Assembly: GCF_002284535.1 (NCBI RefSeq)
Contig: NZ_NPKH01000020.1
Coordinates: 310,001 to 374,000, forward strand
DNA length: 64,000 nt
Source of the DNA: Mesorhizobium wenxiniae
Lineage (GTDB): Bacteria; Pseudomonadota; Alphaproteobacteria; Rhizobiales; Rhizobiaceae
Direction: 5' to 3'
Part shown: positions 61,016 through 64,000 of the stretch, in pieces
Position numbering within the stretch: the stretch's first letter is position 1
Layout of the letters: every line of letters begins with the position of its first letter
Program-made: the position numbers and the translations under genes
Notes under the pieces: generated by a model
What the model was told of the DNA's origin: nothing
The model's database searches: none
The model's input: the letters and a program-made list of their open reading frames with translations, nothing else

Positions 61016-62248
61016 ATGACAGAATTGCCAGCCGTTGAGGTCCGAGGACTTTCCAAGCGCTACCGGCGCGGCGCGATCGGCGTGCGCTCATTGCGTGAGG
61101 AGGTCGAACAACTTGTCGCGCGTTTGCGCTCGCGGGAAGCCAAAGCTTCCCTCAACGAATTCTTCGCCATCAAAGACATCACTTTTTCCGTTCCGACTGG
61201 CACCGTGTGCGGTATCATCGGACGCAACGGCTCGGGAAAGACCACGCTGCTCAAGGTTCTGACCTCGATCACGGCTCCGGATGAGGGCGAGGCAGTGATG
61301 CGAGGCCGGATCGGAAGCTTGCTGGAGGTAGGGGCCGGATTCCATCCGGATCTCGACGGGATCGAGAACATCTACCTCAACGGCGCGATCCTCGGCATGA
61401 GTAAGGCCGAGATCACGCGTAAGCTAGACCGGATCATCAAATTTGCCGATATCGGCAGCTTTCTCGAAACGCCGGTCAAGCGCTATTCGTCCGGCATGTA
61501 TGTTCGGCTTGCCTTCGCGATCGCTGCTCATCTGGAGCCCGAGATTCTCGTCGTCGACGAGGTGCTTGCTGTCGGCGATGCTGAATTTCAAAGGAAATGT
61601 CTCGGCACGATGAAGAACGTCGCGGGTGAAGGTCGGACCGTGCTGTTCGTGAGCCACAACATGGCCATGGTTCGGCAGCATTGCACAAAAGCGCTTTATC
61701 TGGACCGCGGCCTTCTAAAGGATTTTGGCGAGGCATCATCGATCATCGATGCGTACCTGTCGAACACCGCCCCGAGCAATGGATCCGAGCGCGTTGGCGA
61801 TGATGACCTCTGGATGCAGGTGGCTATTGTGCATCCGGGTACGCGCGAGCGCTGCAGCCAGCTCAAGTTTGGCGGCGATTACGATTTTGTGCTGAAGCTG
61901 GGCGCGAGGAATTCCTTTCACCGAAGCGTGGTTGATATCCAGATTTTTGACCAGGAAGGCAACTTGATCTCTGTGCTCGAAAGCCTCGCGGAAGGTGTTG
62001 ATCAATTTGACATAGTTGGGCAGGCCAAGGTCGTATTCAGCGTGCGATCGTTGGGATTGTTGCCTGGCACTTATAGCGCTGGAGCGGCTCTCTATGCGTG
62101 GGGAGAGGATTACCCGGACCTCGCAAGCGAGAACTTGCTAACGTTCGACGTTGTTGCGGCTACAGTCAATGACTCCTATTGGCCATATCAAAAAGAACAC
62201 GGGATTGTGCGACTGTCGCATTCTGCCCAGTTGCTTAAGGTGGATTGA
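61016..62248 (+). CDS. Polysaccharide export ATPase with C-terminal carbohydrate-binding domain (Wzt-like)
   Basis: 410 residues from the ATG at 61016. Nucleotide-binding domain (about 1-245): Walker A GRNGSGKTT, signature-region YSSGMYVRLAFAIA, Walker B ILVVDEVLAVGD, as in Wzt/TagH. The C-terminal region (about 270-405) is a beta-rich domain with GARNSFHRSVVDIQIFDQEG, like the Wzt domain that recognises the capped end of the O-antigen. It pairs with the permease at 57256-58101. Confidence 0.92.
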   Translation: MTELPAVEVRGLSKRYRRGAIGVRSLREEVEQLVARLRSREAKASLNEFFAIKDITFSVPTGTVCGIIGRNGSGKTTLLKVLTSITAPDEGEAVMRGRIGSLLEVGAGFHPDLDGIENIYLNGAILGMSKAEITRKLDRIIKFADIGSFLETPVKRYSSGMYVRLAFAIAAHLEPEILVVDEVLAVGDAEFQRKCLGTMKNVAGEGRTVLFVSHNMAMVRQHCTKALYLDRGLLKDFGEASSIIDAYLSNTAPSNGSERVGDDDLWMQVAIVHPGTRERCSQLKFGGDYDFVLKLGARNSFHRSVVDIQIFDQEGNLISVLESLAEGVDQFDIVGQAKVVFSVRSLGLLPGTYSAGAALYAWGEDYPDLASENLLTFDVVAATVNDSYWPYQKEHGIVRLSHSAQLLKVD

Positions 62249-62484
62249 AGGCGCGTGGAGAGACGTCCTGGCGAACGAATCTTCGATGGAGCTCAATCCG
62301 TCGACCGCGCGACCGCAACGTTGAAATCGCGCGCCCTGCAAAGACTGAAGGGCACCGGGCTTGCGGGAACGCCTCGGTCAGGCATCGCGAAAACGAATAG
62401 AGGAAAATTTCTCACTCGCCGCAGTCGCCGCCGCTCTCGGTTGCTTGTTGACCAGGCGGTAGGGCTCTTTCGCAAAAAAGATCG

Positions 62485-63459
62485 TCACAACCGGCGGCGA
62501 TACCAGGCCAGCGCCGTTTCGACGATCCGGTCGATTCCGGATTGCTTAGGCATCCAGCCGAGTTCCCGGGCCGCCTTGCCGGCCGCGGCTACAAGCGCAG
62601 GCGGGTCACCTGCCCTGCGCGGACCGTAGGCCACAGGAAGGCGCGTTCCCGAAGCCCGGCTCACCGCATCGACCAACTCGTTCACCGTCGTTCCGGTTCC
62701 GGTGCCGAGATTGTAGACGTGGACGCCCGGATCGCGCAGAAGCTTCTCCCCTGCCAGAACATGCGCACGGACGAGATCGGTGACGTGGACATAGTCCCGC
62801 ACCGCGGTTCCGTCCCTTGTGTCGAAGTCGGTGCCGTTAATGGTAAAAATCCGGCCCGATCTAACCGCCGCCTCGATAGCGAGCGGAATGACATGCGTTT
62901 CCGGTTCATGCCGCTCACCGACCTCGCCGTCCGGATCACATCCGGCCGCGTTGAAATACCGGAGCACAACCGCGTTGAGGCCATGGGCATCCGAAAGATT
63001 GTCCACCATTCGTTCTACGATGAATTTCGACCATCCATAGGGATTGATGGGCGACTGCGGATGCGTTTCGTCAATCGGAGAACGAATCGGAACGCCGTAC
63101 GACGCGCAGGTGCTCGACAAAATCAGCTTGTCGACGCCGATCTTCAGCATTTCCTCGAGCAAGACCAGCGTCCCAAAACTGTTATTTCGGTAGTAGAGTT
63201 CCGGGCGCTCGACGGACTCGCCGACATAGGCGTAAGCGGCGAAATGCGCCACCAAATCCGGCCGATACTGGTGCAGCGCTGCTGCCACCGCTGCGACATC
63301 GCAAATATCGCCCTCGACAAGCGGTCCCCATTTGACCGCGTCGCGCCAGCCGCGCGAGAGGTTGTCATACGCAATGACCGACCAACCGGATTCGGCGAAT
63401 GCCTTGCAACAGTGTGAGCCGATATAGCCGGCCCCGCCAGTGACCAAGACTGTTTTCAT
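62485..63459 (-). CDS. galE: UDP-glucose 4-epimerase
   Basis: 324 residues. Rossmann start [18 protein letters not shown], catalytic Ser/Tyr/Lys in [10 protein letters not shown] and [11 protein letters not shown], and the GalE-specific [14 protein letters not shown] and [12 protein letters not shown]. It interconverts UDP-glucose and UDP-galactose for polysaccharide synthesis. Its start overlaps the stop of the upstream gene (ATGA). The 236 bases between this gene and the convergent ATPase hold no gene. Confidence 0.93.
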   Translation of the reverse strand: MKTVLVTGGAGYIGSHCCKAFAESGWSVIAYDNLSRGWRDAVKWGPLVEGDICDVAAVAAALHQYRPDLVAHFAAYAYVGESVERPELYYRNNSFGTLVLLEEMLKIGVDKLILSSTCASYGVPIRSPIDETHPQSPINPYGWSKFIVERMVDNLSDAHGLNAVVLRYFNAAGCDPDGEVGERHEPETHVIPLAIEAAVRSGRIFTINGTDFDTRDGTAVRDYVHVTDLVRAHVLAGEKLLRDPGVHVYNLGTGTGTTVNELVDAVSRASGTRLPVAYGPRRAGDPPALVAAAGKAARELGWMPKQSGIDRIVETALAWYRRRL

Positions 63460-64000
63460 TCGGCTGCAGCGGACCGAGCATATCCCGATGAGACCAAGTC
63501 TTCGAAATAGGCAATGGTCGTGGCGAGACCGTCACGCAACGCAATTCTTGGCTTCCAGTTGAGCTCGCGCAAGGCACACCCGATATTAGGCTGTCGCTGC
63601 CTTGGGTCATCGACGGGCAAGGGTAAAAACCTGATCTTGGATCGGCTTCCGGTAAGTTCGATCACGAGATTGGCGAGTTCAAGCATCGTGAATTCGACCG
63701 GGTTGCCGAGATTGATTGGACCGGTAACATCGTCGGCCGTGTGCATCAGGCGAACCAGACCGTCGATGAGATCGTTGACGTAGCAAAATGAGCGTGTCTG
63801 CTGGCCGGTGCCGTACACGGTTATCGGCTTGTTTCGCAGTGCCTGCATGATGAAGTTGGAAATGACGCGGCCGTCGTCCGGACGCATCCTCGGACCGTAA
63901 GTGTTGAAGATGCGCGCTACCTTGATCCGCAGCCTATGCTGCCGCCAATAGTCGAAAAACAGGGTTTCGGCACACCGCTTGCCTTCGTCGTAACAGGAAC
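63456..64000 (-). CDS. UDP-glucuronate decarboxylase-like epimerase, C-terminal part
   Basis: The frame is open from the window edge to 63456, 181 codons without the start. It begins [20 protein letters not shown] and continues [40 protein letters not shown]; YxxGK-type catalytic residues and the RIFNTYGP segment are typical of UXS/ArnA-like SDR enzymes. The reaction would convert UDP-glucuronate to UDP-xylose for the surface glycan. Coupled to galE by a four-base overlap. Confidence 0.88.
   Translation of the reverse strand, partial: SCYDEGKRCAETLFFDYWRQHRLRIKVARIFNTYGPRMRPDDGRVISNFIMQALRNKPITVYGTGQQTRSFCYVNDLIDGLVRLMHTADDVTGPINLGNPVEFTMLELANLVIELTGSRSKIRFLPLPVDDPRQRQPNIGCALRELNWKPRIALRDGLATTIAYFEDLVSSGYARSAAAE

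Noticed and set aside
1..64000. tRNA, rRNA, CRISPR, toxin-antitoxin or integrase genes
   Set aside because: None seen. No array of regular spaced repeats exists; the tandem repeats found are inside or next to genes. No phage integrase or attachment repeat could be identified around the prophage remains.

Overview
The window looks like a chromosomal segment of a GC-rich alphaproteobacterium of the order Rhizobiales, most like Mesorhizobium or a close relative. The reasons are the density of sugar and polyol ABC operons with GntR, LacI and AraC regulators, MocD/MocE-type proteins, an aconitase X dehydratase of the two-subunit type, small DUF1236/DUF2934/DUF3175 genes, promoters of the EcfG general-stress type, and short palindromic intergenic elements of the rhizobial kind. 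No tRNA, rRNA or CRISPR array was seen.

Region 1 (1-15.6 kb). Two near-duplicate FadR-type GntR regulators lie among a short-chain epimerase, a beta-hydroxyacid dehydrogenase and a ribose-type ABC transporter. Matching palindromes of the TnGT-NNN-ACnA class sit in both divergent promoter regions. An AraC regulator follows, then a molybdenum hydroxylase operon: SRPBCC protein, FAD subunit, 2Fe-2S subunit, a molybdopterin subunit split into two ORFs, CoxD-like AAA ATPase, CoxE-like VWA protein and an amidohydrolase. This reads as uptake and oxidation of an unknown small substrate.

Region 2 (15.6-35.6 kb). A decayed MFS transporter is followed by an unusual catabolic locus. On the plus strand are an ornithine-cyclodeaminase-like protein and a histidine-ammonia-lyase homologue without the MIO triad. 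On the minus strand is a run of about 14 genes: a GlpSTPQV-like ABC importer with two different ATPases, a Gfo/Idh/MocA dehydrogenase, a sugar isomerase, a second (CUT2) ABC importer, a DUF4432 epimerase-like protein, a MocD-like diiron oxygenase, a MocE-like Rieske ferredoxin and a PanB homologue with altered catalytic residues. A divergent LacI regulator heads it. This is the best candidate for an undescribed pathway.

Region 3 (35.6-44.3 kb). A minus-strand operon reads GntR/UTRA regulator, ADP-ribosylglycohydrolase, PfkB kinase, PotDBCA-like importer, and the large and small subunits of aconitase X (probable cis-3-hydroxy-L-proline dehydratase).

Region 4 (44.3-47.3 kb). Small secreted or membrane proteins, several preceded by GGAAC-N16/17-GTT promoters, suggest a general-stress island.

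Region 5 (47.3-54.7 kb). Prophage remains: a compact lysis module (muramidase, membrane protein, spanin-like pair, holin-like protein), a tandemly repeated small ORF, and a frameshifted tail-fibre gene with an SGNH-like end. An acetyltransferase and a broken methyltransferase are embedded.

Region 6 (54.8-64 kb). A surface polysaccharide locus: glycosyltransferases, a deacetylase, an ABC-2 exporter permease and a Wzt-like ATPase, a glycosyltransferase-methyltransferase fusion, GalE, and a partial UDP-glucuronate decarboxylase-like gene running off the end.
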